A stretch of DNA of 64,000 nucleotides from Dastarcus helophoroides (taxonomy: Eukaryota > Arthropoda > Insecta > Coleoptera > Bothrideridae): positions 19,493,539 through 19,557,538 of the forward strand of contig CM053330.1 of the NCBI GenBank assembly GCA_028583605.1, written 5' to 3'. Of the stretch, positions 24,791-35,517 are shown one piece after another. How positions within the stretch are numbered: position 1 is the first letter of the stretch; each line of letters opens with the position of its first letter. The notes under the pieces are model-generated. The model did not search any database. It saw nothing but the letters and a program-made list of their open reading frames with translations, and was not told the origin of the DNA. A program made the position numbers and the translations under genes.

Positions 24791-27552
24791 AAAAACAGTT
24801 CAAAGTTTCAAGATGACGAAATTCTGAAAAAAGTTGAGATTTTCGAAAAAAATAGATTTTCAAAAAACTGTCGAAATTTTGAAAAAGGCCAAAATTTTCG
24901 AAGTAGTCGAAATTTTTAAAAAGAGCCAAAATTTTCATATTCTCACGCATTTTCTCATATCGTCAAGGTAAGAACTAAATATCTGCATATAAATCCCTAT
25001 TAATTAATTATGTGAACAACAATTTTGTTCTTTACAGATATAATTGGTCGATTTTCGACTACAAGTGATGCTAGTAGAATATAAAATTTCCAATTTACCT
25101 AAACAATGTATATTTTTCCAAAGAGTAATATACCAATCTTAATTAGGAGAGAAAAAAATTCTTGTAAACATATCAAAACAAAAACCACTAAATATTCAGT
25201 AAATGATTGTAAGCTACAAACACCAAACAACTCATTTTACTCTCAAACTCTGGTAGAACAAATGTTTTAATATTGTTTATTATTATTATGATATATCCAC
25301 ATCCACCGTGCTTAGATAAAGAAATATGAGATTGGAAGCCGAAGGTACTTCGTTCGTTGATGACGTATTGGGGAAGGGGTAAAAATTTCTCTCGTCCGTC
25401 TCCGTACTCTGCCTGACCAGAGTGAGGGCAACCGAAATATAAGCGCAATTTTTATGCCAAACACCGCTCTCCCATTTTACAAATGGTGCCTTTATTTTTC
25501 AACATTTTGCTTTCAAATTTAAAGAACTTATAAAGCGAAGATGTCGAATTTGCGCCCTGAAAGCACTTTTTTAAATTCTACTTAATTTTCTAGATATTAG
25601 CTTCTAAAAACAGGCAAAAAAAGAAACAAATTGTACGCCCATTTGTGGAAATACTAAGAAAAAACTTAAAAATCTGCTTTTAAAAACCGAATTTTCCAAC
25701 ATTTTTAAATATTATTACCAATTTTTATCAAATTCTAAGTGATAGTATTGACGTAGTTTGTAAAATGGTAAGCGAAGAATTTCGACGTTTTAAGAGTACC
25801 TGACCGCCTCCTTAAGTGCATACCAAGATATATTTTTAAAAGATTTTTATTCTCAATGAATCTGCAGTAGAGAACATAAGACTATTATTATTATGCTTTC
25901 CTCAATTTTTTCCAATATTTTATTAAATAACTATATTAAAAATAAAAACAGTGAATCCAGTGCCAAAAGGGAAGAAGGAAATCTTCAAACAATAATTTAT
26001 AAAACTATAAAAGCGAACAGCAAAATATGATCTTGGTATAGTAGATTTTGACAGAGTGGACAAGTACCTAACGGTTGGCAACACCGCATCGAGGGTTTGT
26101 TCATGGCCTGTTAGAAGGAGTCTGCCGTGGTTTGTGGTTCAACTAACACTATACAGCTTAGAGGGCTGCATACTGTAATCGGTTGCATTATACTTACATC
26201 TAAATTTACAGATTAAAATTTAAGGTTCAAAAATAACAAGTTAAAATTTGACATTTTGAATTTTAACAATTTTTCATAATTTCATTGGAAATTTTCAGAT
26301 TTTTTTTACTGCTGAAATTACTCTTATTACAAAATTTTGCCCTTATACTCAAAATTTTGGAAACAGAATTGAAAGTCTTGGTTGTGAAAAATCCATTTTA
26401 AAGTTTAAATTTTACACTTATAAGAGCTAGACCCACAGATTTTAATATTAAATCAAAGCTTAGTTACTGCTTAATAAAAGTAAAAAATTATATAGGGGAA
26501 GCAGGAAGAATACCGTTCACTTTAGGAAAATGCGCTATATTTTTGTGTTATTTTGATTTCTACTAAGAGACGAAATAACAAAACTAACTAACTATTCGTA
26601 ACCAAGGTTTCATCACAAAACGCATTTATCTTGCATTAAAAATTAGCAGTAAACCTTGTAAAATAAAACAAATTTGGGCGGCATTATCCCAGACTATTGG
26701 TAATACCGCTCAAGTAAACGGATAATTATGTCCAAGAAGGATTGTTTGAATGTAATGAAGGAATTAGTAAAATATTAAAGAGATCGACTTTAAATAACCA
26801 AATTAAAAAATTGAAATACAAATATTGTCCCCTGAAACATAGAAAGATTAAAAAACAAGGTTGCTCTAACGCATTTTGATAGCCAAGCTATCATCTTTAG
26901 ATTACGTTTTTAATTTTTGCTGTTTTAAGTCTAAAATCTTTTAGTAGGGACATTTTTACGTAAAAAAGGTGCTCTTACTTTACCTCGATAGAGTAAACCG
27001 TTTTCGAGTAAAAAGCATTCAAAAATATATTGCATGTCTAGGAATTACTATAAAAAAGCTCTAAGTTGTAAGTGAACCATGGAAACGAAAAAGATGATTG
27101 TCAATATAACTTAGGTTTAACGTTAAAACATTCAAACAATTCCTTTCTTTGTTTTAATTTTTAGATATTTATAATTACGGGTTCAGTCAATTCATTTTCG
27201 CATAAAGAATTAAGTAGTATGCATTTTTTGTAAAAGTTCTGTAATAAAACGGTTTTCTCGAAAAAGAGTACCGGATCGTCTTATTTTTGAAACGAGCAGC
27301 CACTGCGTTCCTATTACAGGATTCGGACACAAAATGGATATTACTTAATTCTTTATTCGAAAATAAGTCGATTAACCCCACGATTAAAAGAATTAGAAAA
27401 ATTAAACCAAAGAAAAATATGCAATTTTTGCTTACGGAGAGAAAAGGAATAATAATAATCAAATTAAAAGACAATTTAAACAATTATAGCATACACATTT
27501 TCGCATATTTAACTTCAGGGGTAGGGTTAGATTATCAGGCAAGTTGAGCTTG
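24791..27552. other. No gene seen
   Basis: Begins with an AT-rich degenerate block (24791-24960), with another at 26210-26420. A segment at 26130-26210 (GTTCAACTAACAC to GGTTGCATTATAC) resembles 32120-32190, so it is a small dispersed repeat. An 86-codon minus-strand frame at 25188-25448 and opposed frames at 27187-27547 are not recognisable as proteins. Confidence 0.5.
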
Positions 27553-27570
27553 AATTCATCGAGCGGTCGG

Positions 27571-27604
27571 TGGCGCAGTAAGTGGGGGGTGCGAGCTTCG
27601 AACC
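27571..27604 (+). other. tRNA-like A/B-box words in TIR end
   Basis: The terminal part of each arm contains TGGCGCAGTAAGTGG (27571-27585), close to a Pol III A box. It is followed within 10 bases by GAGCTTCGAACC, whose complement resembles the B box GGTTCGAANCC. The spacing is too short for a tRNA and no cloverleaf is possible. It may be a degenerate SINE head or coincidence. Confidence 0.3.
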
Positions 27605-28339
27605 TTGCTGCCGATATCGCATTTTTTAAATTCTATTATGGAATTTATTCGTAGGTAGATATTCCTACGAGACACTAGAGCATGCCGGTAGTTCAAATTA
27701 TCGTTATTGGTAACACGGAACCATTCGTTTGTCCCCTATCTTTAGACGCTCAACGTGTCCAAAGTGTTCAAAAACAGAAGGCAAAGACTGAAAGTTTAAA
27801 CTATGAATTTTGAGAACAGTACAAAATTTGAAAATTAAACGCCACAAATTTCGTTACTTCATAAAAATTTATAAACTGGAACTTAAATTTCTGTATACTT
27901 CTAGTTCTAGAACTTTCGATTTATTTTCTCCTACTAATCTCTACCAGATTAAATTTGAAAATGTTGTCTATTGCATGAAACGTTGTTGACTTTTTTCCTC
28001 AAGATTTAAATTTAATATTAAATCGAACTTTTTTAATTACAGTCGATTTTAAAGAATACGATAGAGTGCACGCTTTTTTTCTTAGTTGGCCATAATGAAT
28101 TTGCTAGTGATCTATCTAAATGCTAATTGACTATAAAAAGTAAGCAGCGCTGAAATATGGGTAAAGCCGACCATAACTATCTCCTATTTTTACATTTAAT
28201 ATTGTATTTTAGGCAGCATTCGTCACCCCCAGGATCACAATGTAACTTTAATAATAATTAGTATTAGTTTTGTGGATTTTTATACAGCGCGCGCTTTCAC
28301 ATCAATTAACGAAATTTATTAAATTACGTTCCAAATGTT

Positions 28340-28790
28340 GACAGTGAAAATTTCAGAAATAACTCGAAATTTATAAAAAAAGTCAAGCCCAGATTTTGAA
28401 AAACAAGTCAAAATTTCAAAATTAAGTATATTCGACATAGAAAAACATTTTTAAAAATTTCGGAAAAGCCACTCGAATTAAGATTAAATTTTCAATGAAA
28501 AATGAAAACCCGAAGTGTCTAGACAAAGCAGACACTTTGAAAAAAACAGTAGCAACTTCAAACTGAGAATATTTAGAAACTAAAGGATATAGATACACAC
28601 TTCTAAAAAATTTAGGATAACATGAGTCTCCTTAATAAGGTGAAAATTGAAATTTTAAATGTATTTGTTGTTATAAGAAAAAAGTGTAATTTTCGGAAAT
28701 AGCTTTTAATTTAATTTCATGTCAAAAATTAAATTTTCGAAAACTAACAAAATATCAAAATACAAGTAAGCATTTTTAAAGATTAAGTTC
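28340..28790. repeat. AT-rich degenerate repeat block
   Basis: Same AAATTTCGA/TCAAAATTT texture as the other blocks, here within the interior of the long-TIR element. No gene. Confidence 0.5.
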
Positions 28791-29067
28791 TTTTTATACA
28801 AGGCAAGGGAATATTTAAAAGCTGTTCAAAAACAACCCTTTTATTAAATTGAAAAAAAGGCAGAATAGATATAAATTTGTTTATTAGGCAAATATATTCA
28901 CAATATTATAATAAAAATATATTTCAGATTTGTGTTTACTTAACCACTTTTACAATTATTGATTGCTAATTTTAAAGTCATTTCCTAACAAAATTTTATA
29001 ACCAAATACCTAAGCGAATACAAGGTAATCATAACGAAACCAATAATTTAATGTTCACTGAAATTAT

Positions 29068-29559
29068 TTAGCCATCGCTACTATAGCTATTATTATATTC
29101 GTCATCACTAGAATTGTTTTCTTCATCATTAGAATAATTTTCTTCGTCGTTAGAATGATTTTCATCAATAAAACTATTAGAAACATTTTCGTCACTATCA
29201 GCAAAAATATCTTCACTTGCTCGGCTTTCGTGGTTACTGTCGTCGAACTTCTTTGGCCATACGTTGTGTGTTTTAAGATATCTTATATGTTCATTGGTGA
29301 TTATCTTGACCATTTCAGCCTTGACTTTGGTTCCTTCCTCGATGGATTCGACAAGTATGAAATCCCCTCTTTTCACCCAGAAGGTCCTTCTGAATTTCAT
29401 AGGCATAGACATCAGAAACTTTTCCGCGCTGTCCGTCCGTACCTCGTGCAGTTTGTTGCCTTTGGAGGTCAGTACCCGAACGATTTGCTGTTTTCCAGTT
29501 GGTGGAGCAAAATCATCTTGAAATCTTTCCAGCAAGAGGTGTTTTCGTCGACATCTCTG
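29068..29559 (-). CDS. EIF1AD: EIF1AD-like RNA-binding protein, start damaged
   Basis: The open frame encodes an S1-like eIF1A-domain protein of the EIF1AD type. Recognisable blocks are RRKHLLLERFQDDF, QQIVRVLTSKGNKLHEV, KFLMSMPMKFRRTFWVKRGD, FILVESIEEGTKVKAEMVKI and HIRYLKTHNVWPKKF. The C-terminal 45 residues are very acidic (runs of D/E/S/N), as in the family. Length of about 155-163 residues is normal. The family's MSxxTKRKH start is not intact: the only nearby ATG, at 29552-29554, is in another frame, and an in-frame TAG lies at 29560-29562. A net indel of one base (or a loss of eight) would explain this. TTTTGTTCTAGCAG just upstream resembles a 3' splice site, so an upstream coding exon is an alternative. 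An AATAAA lies downstream at about 28878-28883. Pseudogene, captured gene or live gene cannot be told apart here. Confidence 0.8.
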   Translation of the reverse strand, partial: QRCRRKHLLLERFQDDFAPPTGKQQIVRVLTSKGNKLHEVRTDSAEKFLMSMPMKFRRTFWVKRGDFILVESIEEGTKVKAEMVKIITNEHIRYLKTHNVWPKKFDDSNHESRASEDIFADSDENVSNSFIDENHSNDEENYSNDEENNSSDDEYNNSYSSDG

Positions 29560-29941
29560 CTAGAACAAAAGTGTACTCATTATAGACTTTCATCATACAT
29601 TCTAACTTCATCCAAATAATGTTTAATAAGTTTTTAAGGGACGATTGTCTTCATTTATGATTGGGCTGATTTTGTGTCGTTCATTTTGAAGCTTTGTCCT
29701 TGGAATTTATTAACCTTGCAAAATCCTAATTTTGTGGTTCATTTCTATAAATTATCTTTTAAATTACTTTTATAATCAATTAACATTTAGACAGTTCATT
29801 AGCAAATTCATTATGGCCAACTATGAAAAAAGCGTGTATCCTATCATATTCTTTAAAATTGACTGTAATTAAAAAAGTTCGATTTAATATTAAATTTAAT
29901 TCTTGAGGAAAAAAGTCAACAACGTTTCATGCAATAGACAA

Positions 29942-30107
29942 CATTTTCAAATTTAATCTGGTAATTTTGAGAAAATAAATCGAAAGTTCTAGAACTAGAA
30001 GTATACAGAAATTTAAGTCAACATCATTTTCAAATTTATTCTGGTAATTTTGAGAAAATAAATCGAAGGTTCTAGAACTCGAAGTATACGAAAAACGAAA
30101 TTTGTGG
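29942..30107. repeat. Tandem duplication, about 83 bp, two units
   Basis: CATTTTCAAATTTA, GGTAATTTTGAGAAAATAAA and AAGTTCTAGAACTAGAAGTA occur at 29942-30024 and again from 30025. It lies in the right arm of the long-TIR element and accounts for that arm's greater length. Confidence 0.75.
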
Positions 30108-30547
30108 CGTTTATTTTTCAAATTTTTTACTGTTCTCAATTCATAGTTTAAACTTTCAGTCTTTGCCTTCTGTTTTTGAAGTAAAAAACCTCTTTGGACA
30201 CGTTAAGCAACTAAAGATAGGGGACAAACGAATGGTTCCGTGTTACCAATAACGCTAATTTGAACTACCGACATGCTCTAATGTCTCGTAGAAATATGTA
30301 CCTATGAATAAATTCCATAATAGAATTTAAAAAATGTGATATCGGCAGCAAGGTTCGAAGCTCGCACCCGCCACGCCCTGCGCCACCGACCGCTCGATGA
30401 ATTTAAAATTACTAAAAAATTTTAAATAAAATGCCCTATTTTTATATAAAAAGAAGATAAAATTAGCTTTCCAACAATACTACATTATGTGGGGTTACAT
30501 TTGATAGTTTTCATGCAAATGAACTTTCCATTTAAATTTTTTTAGTA

Positions 30548-30960
30548 ATTATTAGATTTGCAAACCTGGATCACTCTGTATAACTAAATAACATACGACA
30601 ATTTTCCATGGTTTATAAAAACTTAAGACTATAAATGATTGCTTATGTCACAAATTGTCGGTTAATACTACACCACATAGAGTATTTTTAAATGGCTGCA
30701 TCGGAGTTTTGTTTTCGGATTTAGAAGCCTCTACTAGGAAAATAACCAATCAAAACCCCCATAAACCCGATATTATTTTGCTGCATTTGATGGGATTATT
30801 TCAATATGCAAAAATATACAGGATGTTCTATTTAAAAAAAACAACTTTATGTCGACACTCTGTATATGATCAATGCAATAAAATGAAAATAATTTTAAAA
30901 TGTGCCCCCTATAGATGTACGCTACTGAAAAAAATTTCATTTTAATATCTCTTCAGACTT
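30548..30960. repeat. Direct repeat, about 0.41 kb, copy 1
   Basis: Matches 31230-31640 in the same orientation. Shared blocks include TTATGTCACAAATTG, GGTTAATACTA, AACCCCCATAAAC and CGATATTATTTTGCTGCATT, and the ends CCTATAGATGTAC. The 96-codon frame at 30655-30945 is not conserved in copy 2, so this is non-coding repeat. Confidence 0.8.
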
Positions 30961-31229
30961 CCGAAGGTTTTTATCTAAATGATCCTATAAAATACATATT
31001 TTTAACTATCAATTTCTCGGGCACCCAGTTAAATATCTGCTAAGTTTCGATTGTTATTTACGTTAACCATTTGTTTAAATGTTAATGACACCAACTGTTT
31101 ATAGTAGATAATTACAAGTAATCCTAGTTGTGTTTAACAAAAACTTAAAAATTAAAAAAAATCAATTTAAAAAAGAAACTCCACGTAGTTAGTTTTATTA
31201 AAAAGGTAATTTTGTCTTCTTTTCATATT

Positions 31230-31640
31230 AGGTATTAAAAATAGACCAACACTCCATATAACTAAAAAATATAAAACAACATTTTAATGGTTTATGGAAA
31301 TAAAAGAATATCAATGACTATTTATGTCACAAATTGGTTAATACTATATCATACTGAGTATTTAAAAATGGCTACATCGGAGTCCCATTTGAGGATTTAT
31401 GATCCTCTATAAGGAAAAGGATACATCAAAACCCCCATAAACTCGATATTATTTTGCTGCATTTTTATAGGGCTATCCAAATATGAACAGGGTTTCTATT
31501 TAAAAAAAAAAGTGAGTTTATATCAACACTCTGTATATGATTGCTATAATCAAATGAAAATTATTTTAAAATGTGCTTCCTATAGATGTACACCACTGAA
31601 CCAAATTTCATTTTGATATCTTTTCAGGCTTAGGAGCTAT
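31230..31640. repeat. Direct repeat, about 0.41 kb, copy 2
   Basis: Partner of 30548-30960, about 270 bp downstream of it. Copies are diverged by substitutions and short indels. Confidence 0.8.
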
Positions 31641-31670
31641 CTTCTGTCCACGCACTAATGGCGGACCCTG

Positions 31671-32093
31671 TATAGCAGTAGCTATCTATTTATATAGAAA
31701 TAGACTTTAGTGAGCAAGACCTCGATTATAGAGAAGACATGAATGAACTTGAAGAATCCACTTGTGGGGCCATTGTGAACGTTTTTAGGAATGGACGAAA
31801 AATGTTTTAAACATTTATTCATTTTACGTGAAGCCAAAAGGAGATATCCTAAAATTACACGGAGTTTCAAGGGGTATCAATAATTAATAACACCTTGATG
31901 ATTTTTTATTTTTTTTTATGGCCTTTTCATGTTGCTGAGTGAACTATTTCTTTGGAAATACAAGTGGCGTGAAAATTTTCCTACGAAGCACTTCTTGATA
32001 GATACATAAAGGTAAAATGGTTTTAATATATTTGAATTTTTAAAGTTAATGCTTCATATTTTCCAGATCGCCTCATCCAACGAAGACTGTAGT
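31671..32093. repeat. Dispersed 0.44-kb repeat, copy 2
   Basis: Same family and orientation as 6379-6824. It directly follows the direct-repeat copy at 31230-31640. The 62-codon minus-strand frame inside has no counterpart in copy 1. Confidence 0.75.
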
Positions 32094-32600
32094 GTGTTTC
32101 AACTTTCAACTGTTGGTAGTTCAGCTACCTATGATTCACTGTACGCGCCTAGAAAGCTGCATAACTGTAGCCCAGGTTGCATTCTATTTAAATTTTGTAT
32201 TTAAACTTGAATTTCGATTGACATTTATCAATACTTATCAGTTTTAAAGTCGAAGTTTGACTTATTTAAATTTGAAATCACAATCTCCTTGATTTTAAAG
32301 TGGATTTTTTGAGCAAAAATTTTTTATTGCACACTTTTATTTTAAGCTTGAAATTATTTTTTGTTTGTCTTAATATGCAGATTAAAATAAAACTTGTGAG
32401 ATAATGATATAAATTGAAAAAAAAAATCGAAAGCTCTACAAAAATAAAAATGTCCTTAGAAAAGTCGAAAGTCGAAATTAAGTTAAAACCTATTTTTTTT
32501 TTCAATTACAAATTTACTACCAAAATTCAGAGTTTAATTTCGAAATTAAAAAATTTAAATATCTAGAAAATATGTCGAAAAAAATATTTTTTACAAAACT
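32094..32600. repeat. AT-rich block; small dispersed repeat
   Basis: 32120-32190 resembles 26130-26210. The rest is AT-rich degenerate repeat with AAATTTCGA-type words. No gene. Confidence 0.5.
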
Positions 32601-32604
32601 TACC

Positions 32605-32717
32605 TTCATAACTATTAAACTCTATTAACAATAAATACAATAAGAAATATTAAAAATGGCCTCCGAAATTTTACTATCCTTATTGTATTTATTGTTAATA
32701 AGATTAATAGTAATGAA
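32605..32717. repeat. Hairpin, about 40-bp arms
   Basis: Inverted arms 32605-32644 and 32679-32717 share TATTAACAATAAATACAATA and its complement. The flanks TTCATAACTATTAAACT and TTAATAGTAATGAA match the hairpin at 4311-4572, so both belong to one small family. Confidence 0.75.
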
Positions 32718-32939
32718 TAGAGACTGGTTTATATGCAATATAAAAAGCTTAAAATATGTATGCAAATATGCGCCAAAATTGCTTCAAGTAGTATGCACGA
32801 AAAATGTCAAAATATGCAACCTTAAATGACAAACCAGCTTTATGAAGAATTTTGAATGAAGAATGGGTTCTAAAGTTATCTTTAATTCTCAAAGATTTCG
32901 GAATCAGATTTCTTTGACACGGTCCAATCCCGGAAGAAG

Positions 32940-35238
32940 TATATCCTGTACTGAATATGGCCGTGGAAGCCTTCGTTATCACATTCAGAACCTCTACGGG
33001 AAGGAAATCTCTCGCAAAGCCCTTCTATTCTGTAAATTTCGTCATAAAGTTTCTAAACTTATTTCCAATCTAACTTTTCTGTCGCGCTGCAGGGAGCACA
33101 ATTTAATTCCGAAATTTTTCAGAATTAAAGATAATGTTAGAACCCATTCTTCATTCAAAATTCTTCATAAAGCTGGTTTGTCTCTTGTTCGGGATATGAT
33201 TAAAAGGATTAAGTGAGAATTGGCTTCGGTCTTCCGACAATTGCTCCAGCTCCATCTGGAACTGTCGAGTAGGTTGTCGGTTGAACATTGGAGTCATTTC
33301 GATGCCATATATTATAATCAGTCCGAAAAAACTTTTGAATTAAAAAATCTAAAATACAAAAAGAAATTCGAATCCCCAAGTCCCAAGGTCAAAACTTATA
33401 ATTTAGTCTCAGGGACGGGATCTTATCTAAAAGACTGAACTTTGCTGTCGCCCTAAGAAAAATTCCAACAGAGGAAATAATCAGTGCAGTTGAGTCTTCC
33501 ATCAGAAGTCTCTCCAAAGAGACAGCAGATCCTATTCGTGTTCAAACTACGAAAATACTAAAACATGCCAAACCACCAAAGTCCAATATTTGTAAAGAAG
33601 AAAGATGTGCCCTTAAAACCCTGAAAACAGATTCTTCGATCACTATTCTCTCGGCTGATAAAGGCAATGCAACTGTTATCTTGGATAATTCCGAGTATGT
33701 ATCCAAAATAAATGCTCTGTTGAATGACGGACTCTATATTCCTCTTCCTCGGGACCCAACAAAAAAAATTGAACGCGAACTCAAGTCCCAGCTGAAATCC
33801 TCAGACTTGTCCGCAACTCTCAGACATCTTGTTCCGAAAGAAACCAAACCACCTCGTCTTTATGGTCTCCCCAAAATTCTCAAACCCGATATTCCTTTCA
33901 GACCCATTGTCAGCACGATAAATTCACCTACCTAAAATGTCTCAAAATATTTATCCAACATCCTCAAGCCATATACCGGAAACACATCATTACACGTTCT
34001 AAATTCCAAACACTTTGTCGAATTGTTGTCCGAATTAACCCTAGACCGCAACGACATACTCGTAAGTTTTGACGTCACTTCACTATTCACTAATGTTTTA
34101 GTTTCCGACTCCATGACGATAATTCGTCAATTACTTTCAGGCAATGAAAATGCAGATTCTCTAGTTGATTTAACTAAAATGTGCCTCACATCGTCTTATT
34201 TTTCTTATAATAGCAGCTTCTATAAACAAGTGTCCGGCACCCCAATGGGTTGCTCTTTATCCCCAGTCGTAGCAAATATTTTCATGGAATTTTTTGAAAA
34301 TACTGCGTTGGAAACTGCGGATCTAAAACCCAAGGTATGATACATTTATTGTATGGCCACATGGCAAGAATTCACTAAATATGTTTTTGAAACACCTAAA
34401 CAGTTTACATTCTTCCTTTAGCTTCACTATGGAAATCGAAACCAACGGTTCTCTTCCATTTCTTGACGTACTGGTCACCCGTTTACCAAACGGTCGCGTT
34501 TCTCATTCCGTTTATCGAAAACCCACCCATACTAATCGTCATTCGCATGCAGAGTCTCATCATTACCCTTACCAAAAACGTTCTGTCATAAATTCACTGG
34601 TTTCACGAGCTGTAGCAATTTCACAACCGATAAATCTTTCAGATGAGTTGAACAAAATTCGTTTCAATCTCCGCAACAATGGTTACAAATCGCACGACAT
34701 TGAAACTGTCATTAAACGACATCCTCACCCTACCCCTCGCCCTTCACAAAATTCAATAGTTTCTTTTAAAGTCTTTCTTCCTTATGTTCACGGAGTAACA
34801 AATCAAATCGGAAAATTATTGAGAAAACACAACATTAAACCCATGTTTTCATCATTCTTAAAAATCCAACAGCTCCTCCCATTTCCCAAAGATAAAAAAT
34901 CACCCTTTCATTCTAATGGTGTGTACAGGGTTCCTTGTTCTTGTGGTTTAGTGTACATCGGAAAAACGGGGCGATCATTTAAGACGCGAATATCCGAGCA
35001 CCAAAGATGTCTTAAATCTGGTTTATTTTCGCAGTCAGCCATTGCAGAACATCAACATGAGACCGGACATAAGATTCTTTTTGATAATATTTCAATTATA
35101 TCCAATATTCTCAATTATTATAATAGGAAGATACGCGAGGCCATTAAAATCCAAAAGTTCCCCAAAAACATCAACAGAGATGACGGTTACATGCTTTCCT
35201 CCATCTGGAAACCAACCATCGGGAATCTTCGGGAGTGA
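32940..35238 (+). pseudogene. Penelope-like RT + GIY-YIG endonuclease
   Basis: In order: an N-terminal region (LYGKEISRKALLFCKFRHKV, then KIKDNVRTHSSFKILHKAG-type block) to a TGA at 33214; the region with LSADKGNATVILDN near 33652; RT motifs LYGLPKILKPDIPFRPIVST (33859-33918) with a TAA at 33933; DILVSFDVTSLFTNV (motif A, about 34055-34100) and SGTPMGCSLSPVVANIFM near 34228-34287. The YVDD active-site segment is deleted at about 34335-34343, where KPKV is followed out of frame by DTFIVWPHG. From 34381 the frame is open through NGSLPFLDVLVTR to the GIY-YIG domain VYRVPCSCGLVYIGKTGRSF at 34921-34980. The RT cannot be active. Confidence 0.9.
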
Positions 35239-35391
35239 TCGCGCAGGCGAATGGTATATAAAGATTCCCTTTCTTTCTTTCCTCTCAGAAGAGTTTCGCC
35301 TCTGGTATGGTGGACATACTGAGTTGCCGTGCTCTGATGTTTTGAAATTGGCCCCCTTTTCCTCATTTTTTTGTATTTTATTTCTTTGTTT

Positions 35392-35426
35392 CTGAAGAAG
35401 CCCCCTACGATGGTGGGCGAAACGTC
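35392..35426 (+). ncRNA. Hammerhead-ribozyme-like core in Penelope tail
   Basis: CTGAAGA at 35392-35398 fits the conserved CUGANGA. It is followed by a stem II candidate, GCCC (35400-35403) with GGGC (35415-35418), then GAAA and ACGTC at 35419-35426. Helix III would be only AC/GT, but ACGT is self-complementary, so two molecules could pair. Hammerheads of this kind are known in Penelope-like elements. Stem I pairing is weak. Degenerate relatives lie at 22540-22570 (minus), 36928-36965 (minus) and 37450-37485 (plus). Confidence 0.5.
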
Positions 35427-35517
35427 GGAACACTTTTAGTAGTTCTTTGACACGGTCCAATCCGGGAATAAGTAGAAGGCTATAATTCAGCCTAATTAAT
35501 TCTAATAGACCACACAA

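Larger units (their letters stand above)
27553..30404. mobile_element. Long-TIR element carrying an EIF1AD-like gene
   Basis: Inverted arms at 27553-28105 (553 bp) and 29801-30404 (604 bp) match along their length. The ends share AATTCATCGAGCGGTCGGTG. Inner matches include GATATCGGCAGCAAGGTTCG (minus sense), AGATAGGGGACAAACGAATG and the innermost TTGGCCATAATGAATTTGCT. The right arm is longer because of a tandem duplication of about 83 bp. Between the arms are an AT-rich block (28340-28790) and an EIF1AD-like frame on the minus strand. No transposase is present and no target-site duplication is visible. It is best explained as a non-autonomous foldback element that picked up a host gene, or as a gene trapped between two inverted insertions. 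Confidence 0.75.
32822..35475 (+). mobile_element. Penelope-like retroelement copy 2
   Basis: Nearly full length. The block TTTGACACGGTCCAATCC occurs both at the 5' side (32914-32931) and at the 3' end (35447-35464), as pseudo-LTR-like direct repeats. Upstream of the first block, 32822-32893 is an inverted copy of 33105-33182, an arrangement known from Penelope-like elements. The coding part spans 32940-35238. The 3' tail contains a hammerhead-like core at 35392-35426. The end adjoins the half-foldback at 35518. Confidence 0.9.

Noticed and set aside
29155..29619. 154-codon plus-strand frame opposite the EIF1AD-like frame
   Set aside because: Antisense shadow; the minus-strand frame has clear eIF1A-domain conservation.
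35092..35517. 141-codon minus-strand frame over the Penelope tail
   Set aside because: Antisense of the GIY-YIG region and 3' untranslated part; no similarity of its own.
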